A stretch of DNA of 64,000 bases from Candidatus Rokuibacteriota bacterium (GCA_023248995.1 JAHFDN010000012.1:1-64000), one strand, 5' to 3'. Counted from the first letter of the stretch, positions 26,762 through 36,771 are shown. A program made the numbers and translations. The notes: a model not told the origin generated them from the sequence alone.

Positions 26762-27928
26762 ATGAAGATCCACGAGTATCAGGCCAAGGCGATCCTGAGG
26801 GAGTTCGGCGTTCCCGTGCCGGCCGGGGAGGTGGCCGACACTCCGGCCGCCGCCAGGGCCGTCGCCAAGAAACTGGGCGGCCGCGTGGTGGTGAAGGCCC
26901 AGATCCACGCCGGGGGACGGGGCAAAGGCGGGGGGATCAAGCTGGCCGACGACCCCGCCGCTGCGGAGGCCGCCGCGCGGCAGATCCTCGGGATGAGGCT
27001 CAAGACCCCCCAGACGCCGCCCGAGGGAATCGAGGTCAGGCGCGTCCTGGTCGAGGGCGCGTCTCCGATCCGCCACGAGCTTTACCTCTCTGTCACGCTC
27101 GACCGCGCCAGGGCGACGCCGGTGGTGATGGCCTCGGAGGCCGGGGGCATGGAGATCGAGGAGGTCGCGGCGAAGTCTCCCGAAAAGATCCTCCGAGCGT
27201 GGGCGCACCCGGTCCTCGGCCTTCAGGCCTTCCAGGCCCGTGCCCTCGCCTTCGGCCTCGGGCTCTCCGGCGATCTCCTGAAGGTCGGCGTGACGACGAT
27301 CCTGAGCCTCTATCGGTGCTTCGTCGCCAAGGACTGCTCGCTCGCCGAGATCAACCCGCTCGTCCTCACCGCCGACGGCCGCCTCCTGGCGCTGGATGCC
27401 AAGCTGAATTTCGACGACAGCGCCCTCTACCGGCACCCGGAGATCCAGGAGCTCAGGGACATCAACGAGGAGGATCCGCTCGACGTCGAGGCGTCGAAGT
27501 TCAGCCTCAACTACATCAAGCTCAACGGCGACGTGGGCTGCATGGTCAACGGCGCGGGGCTCGCGATGGCCACCATGGACATCATCAAGCTGGCGGGCGG
27601 CGAGCCCGCCAACTTCCTGGACGTGGGTGGCGGCGCCTCGCCCGAGCAGATCGACAACGCCTTCCGCATCCTGTCCTCCGATCCCAGCGTGAAGGCGGTG
27701 TTCATCAACGTCTTCGGCGGGATCCTGCGGTGCGACCGCCTGGCCGAGGGCGTCATCGCGGCCGTCAGAAAGCTCGGGCTCCGGCTGCCCGTCGTGGTCC
27801 GGATGGAGGGCACGAACGTCGAGCTCGGCAAGAAGATGCTGGCCGAGTCGGGCCTGGCCCTCACGACCGCCGAGGACATGGGGGACGGCGCCCGCAAGGT
27901 CGTCGCGCTCGCCCGGAGGGCGGCGTGA
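26762..27928 (+). CDS. sucC: Succinyl-CoA synthetase (ligase) beta subunit
   Basis: 388 aa. Starts [22 protein letters not shown], the standard SucC N terminus. The ATP-grasp domain ([23 protein letters not shown]) is followed by the CoA-ligase-type C-terminal domain ([30 protein letters not shown]). It forms succinate and ATP/GTP from succinyl-CoA, or the reverse. Overlaps sucD by 4 bases (GTGA). Confidence 0.96.
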   Translation: MKIHEYQAKAILREFGVPVPAGEVADTPAAARAVAKKLGGRVVVKAQIHAGGRGKGGGIKLADDPAAAEAAARQILGMRLKTPQTPPEGIEVRRVLVEGASPIRHELYLSVTLDRARATPVVMASEAGGMEIEEVAAKSPEKILRAWAHPVLGLQAFQARALAFGLGLSGDLLKVGVTTILSLYRCFVAKDCSLAEINPLVLTADGRLLALDAKLNFDDSALYRHPEIQELRDINEEDPLDVEASKFSLNYIKLNGDVGCMVNGAGLAMATMDIIKLAGGEPANFLDVGGGASPEQIDNAFRILSSDPSVKAVFINVFGGILRCDRLAEGVIAAVRKLGLRLPVVVRMEGTNVELGKKMLAESGLALTTAEDMGDGARKVVALARRAA

Positions 27929-28797
27929 GCATCCTGGCCGACAAGCGCACGCGAGTCGTCGTGCAGGGGATCACCGGCCGCGAGGGGGCCTTTCACGCCG
28001 CGCGCTGCAAGGAATACGGCACGACCGTGGTCGGGGGCGTCACGCCGGGCAAGGGGGGCACGACCCACGAAGGGTTTTTCGTCTGGAACACGGTCGCCGA
28101 GGCGGTGGAGCGGGAAGGCGCCAGCTGCGCCCTGATCTTCGTGCCGCCGCCTGCGGCCGCGGATGCGATCATGGAGGCCGCGGAGGCGGGCGTCGCTCTG
28201 ATCGTGTGCATCACGGAGGGTATCCCCGTCGCCGACATGGTGCGGGCGAAGCATTTCCTGGCCGGAGCCCGGAGCCGGCTCGTCGGGCCCAATTGCCCCG
28301 GCGTGATCACCCCGGGACAGGCCAAGATCGGCATCATGCCGGGTCACATCCACGCGCCGGGCGCCGTCGGCGTCGTCTCGCGGAGCGGCACCCTGACCTA
28401 CGAGGTGGTGCACCAGCTCACCCAGCGCGGGCTCGGCCAGTCCACCTGCGTGGGGATCGGGGGGGACCCGGTCAACGGGACGAGCTTCGTGGACGTGCTC
28501 CGGCTCTTCAACGAGGATCCCGAGACGCGGGCGATCATGATGATCGGCGAGATCGGGGGGACCGCGGAGGAGGAGGCGGCCGTCTTCATCAAGGAGCACG
28601 TCAGGAAACCCGTCATCGCCTTCATCTGCGGCCAGACGGCGCCCCCCGGCCGCCGCATGGGTCACGCGGGCGCCATCATCGCCGGCGGCAAGGGAACGGC
28701 GGCGGAGAAGATGGCGGCCTTGGGCGCTGCCGGGGTGACCTTGGTCAAGAGCCCGGCCGACATGGGCGTCACGGTCGAGCGTGTGCTGAAGGGCTAG
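27925..28797 (+). CDS. sucD: Succinyl-CoA synthetase alpha subunit
   Basis: 290 aa from GTG 27925; the track start at 27199 is inside suc[15 protein letters not shown] is the CoA-binding Rossmann motif, [12 protein letters not shown] is conserved, and [17 protein letters not shown] carries the phosphorylated active-site His. Partner of SucC. The ndk gene starts 2 bases after its stop. Confidence 0.96.
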   Translation: MSILADKRTRVVVQGITGREGAFHAARCKEYGTTVVGGVTPGKGGTTHEGFFVWNTVAEAVEREGASCALIFVPPPAAADAIMEAAEAGVALIVCITEGIPVADMVRAKHFLAGARSRLVGPNCPGVITPGQAKIGIMPGHIHAPGAVGVVSRSGTLTYEVVHQLTQRGLGQSTCVGIGGDPVNGTSFVDVLRLFNEDPETRAIMMIGEIGGTAEEEAAVFIKEHVRKPVIAFICGQTAPPGRRMGHAGAIIAGGKGTAAEKMAALGAAGVTLVKSPADMGVTVERVLKG

Positions 28798-28799
28798 CC

Positions 28800-29228
28800 G
28801 TGGCGATCGAGCGCACGCTGGTCATTGTGAAGCCCGATGCTGTCGCCAAGGGCGTCGCCGGAAGGATCATCAGCCGCTTCGAGGAGGCGGGGCTCAAGAT
28901 CCTCGCGGCCAAGATGGTTCACCTGACGAAGGCCCGAGCCGCCGGCTTCTACGCCGTCCACAAGGATCGCCCGTTTTACGAGAGTCTCTGCACCTTCATG
29001 ACCCAGGGACCGTGTGTCCCGATGGTCCTCGAGGGGGAGGACGCCATCGGCCGGGTGCGGGAGATCATGGGAGCGACCGATCCGGCCAAGGCCGCCCCCG
29101 GCACGATCCGGCGCGAGTATGCCTCTTCGATCGAGGCCAACGCCGTCCACGGCTCGGACTCCCCCGAGTCCGCGGCGTTCGAGATCCCCTACCTCTTCAG
29201 CACGCCGGAGATTTTCCCTCGGTCGTGA
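28800..29228 (+). CDS. ndk: Nucleoside diphosphate kinase
   Basis: 142 aa, GTG start. [15 protein letters not shown] and the active-site [12 protein letters not shown] with the phospho-accepting His are diagnostic. It equilibrates nucleoside triphosphates and commonly sits next to sucCD, whose product can be GTP. Its stop overlaps the GTG of the biotin carboxylase gene. Confidence 0.96.
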   Translation: MAIERTLVIVKPDAVAKGVAGRIISRFEEAGLKILAAKMVHLTKARAAGFYAVHKDRPFYESLCTFMTQGPCVPMVLEGEDAIGRVREIMGATDPAKAAPGTIRREYASSIEANAVHGSDSPESAAFEIPYLFSTPEIFPRS

Positions 29229-30730
29229 AACCACCCTTCCGCAAGATCCTGATCGCCAATCGCGGCGAAATCGCTGTCCGCATCATCCGCGCCTGCCGGG
29301 AGCTGGGCATCGCCTCCGTCGCCGTCTTTTCCGAGGCCGATCGGGAGGCGCTCCACGTGCTGATGGCCGACGAAGCCTGCTTCCTCGGCCCTCCCCCGGC
29401 GGCGGAGAGTTACCTCGTGATCGAGAAGATCCTGAGCGCCGCCAAGGCCACGGGGGCCGAGGCCGTGCATCCGGGCTACGGGTTCCTCTCCGAGAACGCC
29501 GCGTTCGCCGAGCGTTGCCGGGCGGCGGGCCTCGTGTTCATCGGGCCGCCCGCCGAGGCGATCAGAATCATGGGCGACAAGACCGCGGCGCGCCGGGCCG
29601 CCATGGCCGGGAAGGTCCCGGTGGTGCCGGGCACGGCCGAGCCCCTGGGGAGCGACGCCGATGCCGCGCGGGTCGCGCGCGAGCTCGGCTATCCCGTCAT
29701 GCTGAAGGCGGCGATGGGCGGCGGCGGGAAAGGGATACGCCTCGTGCGCGAGGACAAGGATCTGGCCTCGGCGCTCCGGATGGCGCGCTCCGAAGCCACC
29801 CGCGCCTTCGGGGACGACTCGGTCTACCTCGAGAAGTACGTGGCAGAGCCACGGCACATCGAGATCCAGGTGCTCGCCGACGGCCATGGCACGACGATTC
29901 ACCTCGGGGAGCGCGAATGCTCGATCCAGCGGCGTCACCAGAAGCTGATCGAAGAGTGCCCGTCGCCGCTCGTGGACGACCGGATGCGCGCGCGGATGGG
30001 CGAGGCGGCCTGCCGTCTCGTCTCCGCCGTCGGCTACGTCAACGCCGGCACCGTGGAATTCCTGGTGGACGAGCAGAAGCAGTTCTACTTCCTCGAGATG
30101 AACACCCGCCTCCAGGTGGAGCACCCGGTCACCGAGCTGGTCACCGGCCTCGACCTGGTGAAGGAGCAGATCCGGATCGCGGCGGGGGAGGCGCTGGGGT
30201 ACACGCAGAAGGACGTCCGGTGGCGCGGCTGGGCCATCGAGTGCCGGATCTACGCCGAGGACCCGTACCGAAACTTCATGCCGTCGCCCGGCCAGATCCG
30301 GGGGCTCCGGACCCCGGCAGGGCCGTGGGTGCGGGACGACTCCGGCGTCTACGGGGGAGCCACGATTCCGATCTTCTACGATCCGCTCATCTCCAAGCTC
30401 ATCGTGTGGGGGCCGGACCGGGGAGAGGCCATAGCCCGGATGTCCCGCGCGCTGGCCGAGTACAAGGTGCTCGGCGTCCGGACCACGATCCCCGTGCTCC
30501 GGCAGATCATGGCGGACCCCGACTTCGTCGCGGGGCGCCTCTCCACGCACTTCCTCGAGCGCCGGATGACCGCCGAGCGGCCCGCGGCGGATGACCGTCG
30601 CCAGAAGGTGGCGCTCATCGCCGCAGTGCTGGCGGCGTACGAGCGGCTCGGCACCACGGCTCCGCTGTCGTCCTGCCGGCAGAGCGAGTGGAAGCTCTCC
30701 GCCCGTCGGGAAGGGTCCCGCCCGGGGTAA
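29225..30730 (+). CDS. Biotin carboxylase subunit of an acyl-CoA carboxylase
   Basis: 501 aa from GTG 29225. [47 protein letters not shown] (ATP-grasp) and [14 protein letters not shown] are the biotin-carboxylase signatures. ATP-dependent carboxylation of biotin on the carrier encoded 4 bases downstream. The approximately 50 residues after the BC domain resemble the start of the linker in propionyl-CoA carboxylase alpha chains, so a PCC/ACC alpha chain split into two genes is likely. No carboxyltransferase gene is in the window, so acyl-CoA specificity is open. Confidence 0.9.
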   Translation: MKPPFRKILIANRGEIAVRIIRACRELGIASVAVFSEADREALHVLMADEACFLGPPPAAESYLVIEKILSAAKATGAEAVHPGYGFLSENAAFAERCRAAGLVFIGPPAEAIRIMGDKTAARRAAMAGKVPVVPGTAEPLGSDADAARVARELGYPVMLKAAMGGGGKGIRLVREDKDLASALRMARSEATRAFGDDSVYLEKYVAEPRHIEIQVLADGHGTTIHLGERECSIQRRHQKLIEECPSPLVDDRMRARMGEAACRLVSAVGYVNAGTVEFLVDEQKQFYFLEMNTRLQVEHPVTELVTGLDLVKEQIRIAAGEALGYTQKDVRWRGWAIECRIYAEDPYRNFMPSPGQIRGLRTPAGPWVRDDSGVYGGATIPIFYDPLISKLIVWGPDRGEAIARMSRALAEYKVLGVRTTIPVLRQIMADPDFVAGRLSTHFLERRMTAERPAADDRRQKVALIAAVLAAYERLGTTAPLSSCRQSEWKLSARREGSRPG

Positions 30731-30734
30731 CGCC

Positions 30735-31235
30735 GTGCGGCTGGCGGTGACGCTGGACGATCGCACCCAGACGGTCGAGGTCGCCGAGGCCGACGGCCAG
30801 TTTCGCGTGACGATCGGGGAGGAGGTCTGGGAGGTGGACGCCCGCCTCGCCGCTCCGGGGATCCATTCGCTCCTGATCGGGGGGGCATCCTACCTGGCCG
30901 ACGTGCGGGAAGAGGAAGGGTGGTTCGTCGTGGACGTGGACGGCGAATCGTACCGGGTCCGCGTCGAGGAGGAGACTCGCCACATCGTCAGGACCCGAGG
31001 CACGGGCGCGGCGCGCCAGGGGGGGTACGTCCTGACGGCGCCGATGCCCGGGAAGATCGTGAGGGTGGAGGTGGCGGTGGGCCAGCCGGTAGAGCCGGGG
31101 GACGGGCTCGTCGTCATCGAGGCCATGAAGATGGAGAACGAATTCAGGGCGACGACCGCGGGGACCGTCCAGGAGGTCCGCGTGCAGGCCGGCCAGACGG
31201 TCAACGCCGGGGACGTGCTGATCGTGGTCGCGTGA
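30735..31235 (+). CDS. Biotin carboxyl carrier protein with BT-like N-terminal domain
   Basis: 166 aa from GTG 30735; the track's upstream extension overlaps the biotin carboxylase in another frame. The C-terminal biotinyl domain contains EAMKMEN with the biotinylated Lys and the usual PMPGKIV start. Residues 1-85 form a beta-rich region like the BT domain that joins BC and BCCP in propionyl-CoA carboxylase alpha. Together with the preceding gene it reconstitutes that alpha chain. This is the last gene of the TCA run. Confidence 0.85.
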   Translation: MRLAVTLDDRTQTVEVAEADGQFRVTIGEEVWEVDARLAAPGIHSLLIGGASYLADVREEEGWFVVDVDGESYRVRVEEETRHIVRTRGTGAARQGGYVLTAPMPGKIVRVEVAVGQPVEPGDGLVVIEAMKMENEFRATTAGTVQEVRVQAGQTVNAGDVLIVVA

Positions 31236-31250
31236 GCGCCGCGTTTGGGC

Positions 31251-31256
31251 TATACT
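31251..31256 (+). promoter_or_regulatory. Candidate -10 element upstream of the PLP-enzyme operon
   Basis: TATACT in the 35-base gap between the carrier-protein gene and the ATG at 31271. No convincing -35 element is seen. If used, the transcript would start about 8 bases before the ATG. Confidence 0.25.
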
Positions 31257-31270
31257 GACTGCCCTCGGAA

Positions 31271-32545
31271 ATGAGCATGGAGACCGACCGCTTCGGAAAC
31301 CCCCTGGCACCCGGGCTCCCCTACGCCCGGGGCGCGATCCTCCGGAGCACCGAGGACGACCTCAGGAAGCTCGAGCGCGCCTGGCGGCTCATCCGGCGGA
31401 ACCTCCGCCGGGACGGCCCGGAGTCGGTGTTCAACTTCTCAGGGCTCGAGCGGTCGCTCCCGATGGAGCCCGAGGACCTCGCGCTCGCCGACGACGAGCT
31501 GGCGCCGGCGCTCCACGGGGAGCGGCTCAAAGCCCTGGCCCTCGAGCACCTGGGCGGCTCCTCCGAGCGCCACGACGTGGCGCTGCTCAACCGGCTGACC
31601 GCGGCGACCCTGGCGACCCACCTGGTGCTGGTCAAGCCGGGCGACGTCGTGATCGGCGTGTCGCCCAGTTACAGCCATCCCTCCGTCGTCCGGGCCGCGG
31701 CGCACGTCGGCGCCGGGTTCGTGGACACCCGGGACGTGGACGCGCTCGCCCGGGCGCTCGACCGGAAAGAAAGGGTGGCGCTCGTCGTGCTGACCCGCCT
31801 CGCCGTGACGTACGATCTGTTCCCGCTCGACGTCCTCCGTCGGGTCGTTTCGCTCGCCCACGGGCGTGGGGTGCCCGTGTACGTGGACGACGCGGGCGGG
31901 GCGCGGGTGGGCCCGGCGGCCTTCGCCCAGCCGAAGACGCTCGAGCTGGGCGTGGACGTGGGCGCGACGGGCCTCGACAAGTACGGGACCTCGGGACCGC
32001 GGCTCGGGTTGCTCGGCGGAGAGAAGGCTCTCGTGGCGCAGATCCGCGCCCGGGCGTTCGAGTTGGGACTCGAGGCGCGTCCCATGCTTTACCGGGCCGC
32101 GGTGCGGTCGCTCGAGCGGTACAGCCCGGACGGGGTGCGGACCCTCATCGACTGCACCAGGAAAGTGGCGGCGGCGCTCCGCGCCGTCTTCGGTAGGCGT
32201 CTGCACGAGACGCCGGTAACCGCGCAGCTCCTGGCCGAGACCATCCTGGAGCTCGCGATGGAGCGGGCCGGCCTCGCTCAGCCGCCCATCGTTCCCTATG
32301 AGGCGACGGCGGCCCTGGCCATGCTGCTCTTGGAGGACCACGGGATTCTCACCGTCCATTTCGCCGGCGTTCCGCCCGGGACGTCGAGCCTCCTATTCAA
32401 GTTCATCCCGCCGGCGACGCTCGAGCGGTTCGGAGGGCCGGAAGTCTTCGCCAAGGCGGTGGACGCCGCGCTGAGCAAGCTGGCGAGCCTGATCGGCGAC
32501 CCCGAGAGCATCCGGGCGCTGCTCGTGGGCGACGTGGCGGAGTGA
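31271..32545 (+). CDS. SelA-like PLP-dependent enzyme linked to an amino-acid importer
   Basis: 424 aa. A type I PLP fold is indicated by the order substrate loop ([10 protein letters not shown]), Asp of [10 protein letters not shown] near 206 and the probable Schiff-base Lys at about 237 in [18 protein letters not shown], the pattern of SelA-related lyases/transferases. It is not a selenocysteine synthase by context, since no selenium genes are near. It starts 4 bases upstream of a complete polar amino-acid ABC importer, so it likely processes the imported amino acid (for example beta-elimination or deamination). The reaction is unknown. Confidence 0.7.
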   Translation: MSMETDRFGNPLAPGLPYARGAILRSTEDDLRKLERAWRLIRRNLRRDGPESVFNFSGLERSLPMEPEDLALADDELAPALHGERLKALALEHLGGSSERHDVALLNRLTAATLATHLVLVKPGDVVIGVSPSYSHPSVVRAAAHVGAGFVDTRDVDALARALDRKERVALVVLTRLAVTYDLFPLDVLRRVVSLAHGRGVPVYVDDAGGARVGPAAFAQPKTLELGVDVGATGLDKYGTSGPRLGLLGGEKALVAQIRARAFELGLEARPMLYRAAVRSLERYSPDGVRTLIDCTRKVAAALRAVFGRRLHETPVTAQLLAETILELAMERAGLAQPPIVPYEATAALAMLLLEDHGILTVHFAGVPPGTSSLLFKFIPPATLERFGGPEVFAKAVDAALSKLASLIGDPESIRALLVGDVAE

Positions 32546-32549
32546 GGCC

Positions 32550-33293
32550 GTGAAGAACTCGACGGCCATCGAGTTCAGGCAGGTCAACAAGTGGTTCGGG
32601 AAGCTTCACGTCCTCAGGGACTTCTCACTGAAAATCGATCCGGGCGAGGTGGTGGTGGTGTGCGGCCCCTCAGGCTCGGGAAAGAGTACCTTGATCCGCT
32701 GCGTCAACCGGCTGGAGCCGATCCAGTCCGGCGAGATCATCGTTCTGGGCGAATCCATCACGCAGCCGGGCGTGAACCTGTCGAGCCTCCGCGCGCGGGT
32801 GGGCATCGTGTTTCAGTCATTCAACCTGTTCCCGCACATGACGGCCCTCGAGAACATCATGCTCGCCCCGGTCAAAGTGCGAGGCCTCACCCGCGACGAG
32901 GCCGAGAAGACCGCCCGCGCCCTCCTCGAGCGCGTGGGGATCCCGGAGAAGGCGAACAACTACCCCGCGAACCTCTCGGGCGGCCAGCAGCAGCGCGTGG
33001 CGATCGCGCGGGCGCTCGCCATGCAGCCCGCCATCATGCTCTTCGACGAGCCGACGTCCGCCCTCGACCCGGAGATGATCAACGAGGTGCTCGATGTCAT
33101 GACCGACCTCGCAAAAGAGGGGATGACCATGATCGTGATCACCCACGAGATGGGGTTCGCCAAGCGGGTGGCCCGCCGGATCGTGTTCATGGACGAGGGG
33201 CAGGTTATCGAGGAGGGCGGCCCCGACTCCTTCTTTGACGCGCCGAAGTTCGATCGTACACGGCAGTTCCTCTCCAAGATTCTCTCTCATTAA
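32550..33293 (+). CDS. Polar amino-acid ABC transporter ATP-binding protein (GlnQ/GltL type)
   Basis: 247 aa, GTG start. Walker [26 protein letters not shown], signature LSGGQQQR, Walker [16 protein letters not shown] and H-loop [13 protein letters not shown] are all those of the PAAT family. It drives the importer formed by the next three genes. Confidence 0.94.
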   Translation: MKNSTAIEFRQVNKWFGKLHVLRDFSLKIDPGEVVVVCGPSGSGKSTLIRCVNRLEPIQSGEIIVLGESITQPGVNLSSLRARVGIVFQSFNLFPHMTALENIMLAPVKVRGLTRDEAEKTARALLERVGIPEKANNYPANLSGGQQQRVAIARALAMQPAIMLFDEPTSALDPEMINEVLDVMTDLAKEGMTMIVITHEMGFAKRVARRIVFMDEGQVIEEGGPDSFFDAPKFDRTRQFLSKILSH

Positions 33294-33304
33294 AGGAGGT
33301 CACC

Positions 33305-34162
33305 ATGAAACGGATGCTTGCTGGCCTGCTGTCTCTGGCGATGGTACTGTCCCTCTCAGCACCGGCGTTCGCCGAGACGACGCTGGAGAAGATCAACCGG
33401 ACCGGCGTGCTGACGATCGGCACCCGGACCGGCTCGCCGCCCTTCGCCTTCGTCAACAAGCAGAACGAGTGGGTCGGCTTCTCGATCGACCTGGTCGAGC
33501 AGGCCATCGCGCCGGCGATCTCGAAGAAGCTCGGCAAGCCGGTCAAGGTTGAAAAGAAAGAGTCGACGCCGGCGACGCGAATCCCGCTGCTCGCCTCGAA
33601 TGCAGTGGACCTCATCGCTGGCACGATGACGGACACGCGCCCCCGGCGCGAGAGCGTGGATTTCACCCTGACCTTCTTCGTGACCGGCGCCCAGTTCCTG
33701 GTGAAGAAGGGAAGCCCGATCAAGGGGATCCAGAACATCGCGGGCAAGCGCATCGCCGCCCAGCAGGGCTCGACCAACGAGCGAATCATCCGGGAGCGGG
33801 TGCCGACGGCCCAGCTTCGCGTATTTCCGGACCAGCCCGGCGCGTTCCAGGCGCTGGCCCAGGGGCAGGTGGACGCCTACACCAACGACGGGGTCCAGCT
33901 CGCCGGGCTGATTGCAAAGGCGCCAAACCCGGCCGATTGGCACATCGTCGGCGACTTTTACTCCTACGAGCCGTACGGCATGGCGATGCGGAAGAACGAG
34001 TCGGACTTCCGCAACCTCGCCAACAACGGCCTGATGGAAGCCATCGAGTCCGGCAAGTACTTCGAGCTCTACGACAAGTGGTTCGGCCCGAAGGGCGAGG
34101 TGCCGTATCCGCTGACGACTGAGAACAAGCGCTTCATGGAACTGCAGGTGGTGCCGAAGTAG
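33305..34162 (+). CDS. Polar amino-acid ABC transporter substrate-binding protein (glutamate/aspartate type)
   Basis: 285 aa with signal peptide MKRMLAGLLSLAMVLSLSAPAFA. A perfect AAAGGAGGT ribosome site lies 4 bases before the ATG, predicting high expression relative to its partners, as usual for binding proteins. TIGTRTGSPPFAFVNKQNEWVGFSIDLVEQ and ASNAVDLIAGTMTDTRPRRESVDFTLTF are the GltI/PEB1-like binding segments. Exact ligand is not resolved. Confidence 0.92.
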   Translation: MKRMLAGLLSLAMVLSLSAPAFAETTLEKINRTGVLTIGTRTGSPPFAFVNKQNEWVGFSIDLVEQAIAPAISKKLGKPVKVEKKESTPATRIPLLASNAVDLIAGTMTDTRPRRESVDFTLTFFVTGAQFLVKKGSPIKGIQNIAGKRIAAQQGSTNERIIRERVPTAQLRVFPDQPGAFQALAQGQVDAYTNDGVQLAGLIAKAPNPADWHIVGDFYSYEPYGMAMRKNESDFRNLANNGLMEAIESGKYFELYDKWFGPKGEVPYPLTTENKRFMELQVVPK

Positions 34163-34173
34163 GAGAGGCAGCC

Positions 34174-34270
34174 GCCCCTCACCCCGCCCGGATGACGCCC
34201 CTCACCTCTTCTCCTCTCCCCATTGGGGAGAGGTAGGGTGAGGGGGGGGAGAGGATAAAGGTGAGGGGGC
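34174..34270. repeat. Dispersed palindromic repeat, copy 3 (extended)
   Basis: Contains CCCCTCACC twice on the left (34175 and about 34198) and GGGTGAGGG plus GGTGAGGGG on the right around a CTCTCCCC-ATT-GGGGAGAG core. It occupies the gap before the first permease gene. Same element as copies 1 and 2. Confidence 0.8.
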
Positions 34271-34281
34271 GATGGCGCGGC

Positions 34282-35001
34282 GTGAAGTACGACTTTGACT
34301 GGAGCGTGCTCTGGAGCGGCGAGTCAGGCGGCTGGCTGCTCCAGGGCATCCTCACCACGCTGGAGATCTCCGCGCTGGCGTGGCTCCTCGCGGTCGCGCT
34401 CGGGATCCTCTCGGGCGCCATGCGGACGGTTCCTTTCGCCCCGCTGCGTGCCATTGCGACGTTCTACGTCGAGTTCTTCCGCAACGTCCCGATCCTGGTC
34501 TGGATGTTCTTCTGGTACTTCGGCGTCCCGCCGCTCCTCCCTCACGCCATCCGGGACTGGCTCTTCAATCACGGGGCCGAGTTCTGGGCGGGGATGTTCG
34601 CGCTCGGGGTCTATCACGGCGCGCGGATGTCGGAGGTTATCCGCTCCGGCATCCAGTCCATTCCGAAGACCCAGTTCGAGGCCTCCATGGCGATGGGGCT
34701 CACCGTCTGGCAGGCTTACTGGCTCGTGATCGTGCCGGTTGCCCTCAGGCTGATCGTCCCCCCCGCGACCAACGAATCGCTCAATCTCTTGAAGAATTCG
34801 TCGGTGGCGCTCACGATCAGCGTGGCGGAGCTGACGTTCCAGACCCGTCAGATCGAGACCTACACCGCCAAGGCCATCGAGGCGCTGACGGCGGGCACGC
34901 TGATCTACCTCGTGCTGTGCGTGTCTATTGCGATCATCATGGCGCGCATCGAGCGGCGCTTCGCGATTCCGGGGCTGATCGCGCGCGTCGGGGCGGGGTA
35001 G
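34282..35001 (+). CDS. Polar amino-acid ABC transporter permease (GltJ type)
   Basis: 239 aa if started at GTG 34282 (MKYDFDWSVLWSG), which matches the usual N terminus; GTG 34261, inside the palindromic repeat, is an alternative adding 7 residues. Five to six helices and the EAA-type loop around SMAMGLTVWQAYWLVIVPVALRLIVPP. FYVEFFRNVPILVWMFFWYF is the family's conserved second-helix segment. Works with the second permease at 35005. Confidence 0.9.
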   Translation: MKYDFDWSVLWSGESGGWLLQGILTTLEISALAWLLAVALGILSGAMRTVPFAPLRAIATFYVEFFRNVPILVWMFFWYFGVPPLLPHAIRDWLFNHGAEFWAGMFALGVYHGARMSEVIRSGIQSIPKTQFEASMAMGLTVWQAYWLVIVPVALRLIVPPATNESLNLLKNSSVALTISVAELTFQTRQIETYTAKAIEALTAGTLIYLVLCVSIAIIMARIERRFAIPGLIARVGAG

Positions 35002-35004
35002 GCG

Positions 35005-35682
35005 ATGCTCGATTTCGGGGTCGTGCTGAGCAACTTCAAGTTCCTGATCGTCCAGGGCTTCCTGGGCGTGGGAAGCTTCGGCGGCGGGACCCTCCGGCTC
35101 GCCATTCCGGCGATCGTCCTCGGCTTCCTCCTCGGCATCTTCATCGGGCTGGCGCGGCTGGCCAACGTGGCGTGGATCCGTTTCCCGGCGACGATCTACG
35201 TGGAGTTCTTCCGCGGCGTTCCGCTCGTGATGGTGATCTTCTGGTTCTGGTTCATCATCCCGCAATTGCTCCAGCTGCCGATCCCGGAGTACGGCGTGGC
35301 TCTGACGGCCTTCGTGATCTTCGAAGCCGCCTACTTCGGCGAGATCGTTCGGGCGGGTGTCCAGTCGGTGCCGCGCGGCCAGGCGGAGGCCGCGACGGCT
35401 GTCGGGCTCAGAGGGAGTCAGACACTGCGCTTCGTCGTGCTCCCGCAGGCCCTCCGGAACATGATCCCCTCGCTCGTGACGCAGATCATCGTCCTGTTCA
35501 AGGACACCTCGCTGGCCTCGATCATCGGCTACGTGGATCTGACCAAGGCCGCCCAGATCGTGAACAACCGCGAGATCCGCCCCTTCGAGCTCTATCTCTT
35601 CATCGCCGTCGTGTACTGGATCTGCACCTACTCGATGTCGCGCTACGCCCGCCGCTTGGAACGCCGCCTCGCCCACGCCTGA
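35005..35682 (+). CDS. Polar amino-acid ABC transporter permease (GltK type)
   Basis: 225 aa, starting 3 bases after the first permease. IYVEFFRGVPLVMVIFWFWF and the loop TAVGLRGSQTLRFVVLPQALRNMIPSL are characteristic. Heterodimeric partner of the upstream permease. It is the last gene of the plus-strand operon; a 37-base gap separates it from the convergent hydrolase gene, with no T-run terminator. Confidence 0.92.
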   Translation: MLDFGVVLSNFKFLIVQGFLGVGSFGGGTLRLAIPAIVLGFLLGIFIGLARLANVAWIRFPATIYVEFFRGVPLVMVIFWFWFIIPQLLQLPIPEYGVALTAFVIFEAAYFGEIVRAGVQSVPRGQAEAATAVGLRGSQTLRFVVLPQALRNMIPSLVTQIIVLFKDTSLASIIGYVDLTKAAQIVNNREIRPFELYLFIAVVYWICTYSMSRYARRLERRLAHA

Positions 35683-35719
35683 TTCGCCGCGGCTACTCCT
35701 TCGGCCGCCACGGGGCCTT

Positions 35720-36712
35720 TCATCGTCGTCGGCTCCCTCCCGAGGGCGACGCGGGCAGGAGACCCTGGTGGACCAGCCACAAGGACACGATCCCCGAGAG
35801 CTCGCGGATGAGCTCCCCCTCGGACGGCTGGACGTGCTCGCTCTTCACCCAGATGAGGTCTTTCGGCGCCCGCGCCGCCTCGTAGAGCGCCAGCACGCTT
35901 GCCCGCGGCACGAGCGTGTCTTCCGAGCCGTTCAGCATGAGGAACGGGCGGGGGGAGATTGCGGGGGCGTACCGCTCGGGATCCAGGGGGAGGAGGAGCC
36001 AGGCCAGCGCGTGGCCGGTCAGAAGCGCCCGCCAGTGTGAATACGGGACGTCCTGTGCCGGATTTTCCAGGGTGTGAGTGACGAGCGGGGCCAGTCGCGC
36101 GCCCCCGTACATCGCGACGACCGCCGCCGGCCGCGGGTCCACCCCGCCGGCCACGGTCACGACCACCGCCCCCATGCTGCCGCCGACGAGAAACAGCCGA
36201 TGGCGCGCCACATCGGGACGCGATTCGAGGTAGTCTAGCAGGAGCAGCACCTCGGCCACGGCGTCCAAGGCGGCGGGGCGGAGGCTGAGCGCTGTGGAGA
36301 GGAAGTTCACCCCTGTCCACGAGCGGCGTCGGGGGTGGATCGGGTAATCGGGGGAGACGACGACCGCGTGGCGCGCGATCTCGTCGAGACCGGGCGCCGT
36401 CACGACCTTGCGGCCCCGCTTGATCCCGCCGACGAGGACCGCTGCCGGGTAGGGCGGTCGGGCGCCGCGGGGGAGGCGGAGGAGGGCCCGCACCTCGAGG
36501 CCGGTGGAGCTTTGAAGCGTCAGCTCCTGAAAGAAGGATGTGGCATCTTCCCCGGCCGGCGCGAGCGCCGCGCGCGTGATCTGGCCCTTTCGCTCGAGGA
36601 GGGCGGCAGGCGAGCCCTGATGATAGGCGAGAGCGATCAGGAGGGCCAGGACGCTCGTGAGGCCCGCGGCCGATCCGCCCGCGATCCGGAGCCACCGCGG
36701 CATCGTCTTCAT
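35720..36712 (-). CDS. Alpha/beta hydrolase with N-terminal membrane anchor or signal
   Basis: 330 aa from the ATG at 36712, which has GAGGGAG just upstream; the track start at 36745 lies upstream of the -10 element and is rejected. An N-terminal hydrophobic segment (GGSAAGLTSVLALLIALAY) suggests export or anchoring. The alpha/beta hydrolase fold is shown by the nucleophile elbow GGSMGA, the acid in NGSEDTLVP and the His in SEHVQP. Dienelactone-hydrolase/acyl-esterase-like; substrate unknown. It is divergent from the aldolase/dehydrogenase gene. Confidence 0.78.
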   Translation of the reverse strand: MKTMPRWLRIAGGSAAGLTSVLALLIALAYHQGSPAALLERKGQITRAALAPAGEDATSFFQELTLQSSTGLEVRALLRLPRGARPPYPAAVLVGGIKRGRKVVTAPGLDEIARHAVVVSPDYPIHPRRRSWTGVNFLSTALSLRPAALDAVAEVLLLLDYLESRPDVARHRLFLVGGSMGAVVVTVAGGVDPRPAAVVAMYGGARLAPLVTHTLENPAQDVPYSHWRALLTGHALAWLLLPLDPERYAPAISPRPFLMLNGSEDTLVPRASVLALYEAARAPKDLIWVKSEHVQPSEGELIRELSGIVSLWLVHQGLLPASPSGGSRRR

Positions 36713-36732
36713 TCGCTCCCTCGATTCTCCAC

Positions 36733-36761
36733 ATGCTAGGGACACGTCCGCTCCCTGTCAA
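36733..36761 (-). promoter_or_regulatory. Sigma-70 promoter for the minus-strand hydrolase
   Basis: On the minus strand: TTGACA, 17 bases, TAGCAT. It lies about 20 bases upstream of the preferred ATG, and its -10 overlaps the track's longer start, which argues for the shorter protein. Confidence 0.6.
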
Positions 36762-36771
36762 CCTGCCGTCT

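Noticed and set aside
36713-36745. Longer start (36745) for the minus-strand hydrolase
   Set aside because: Would place the start codon upstream of its own -10 box; ATG 36712 has a good ribosome site.
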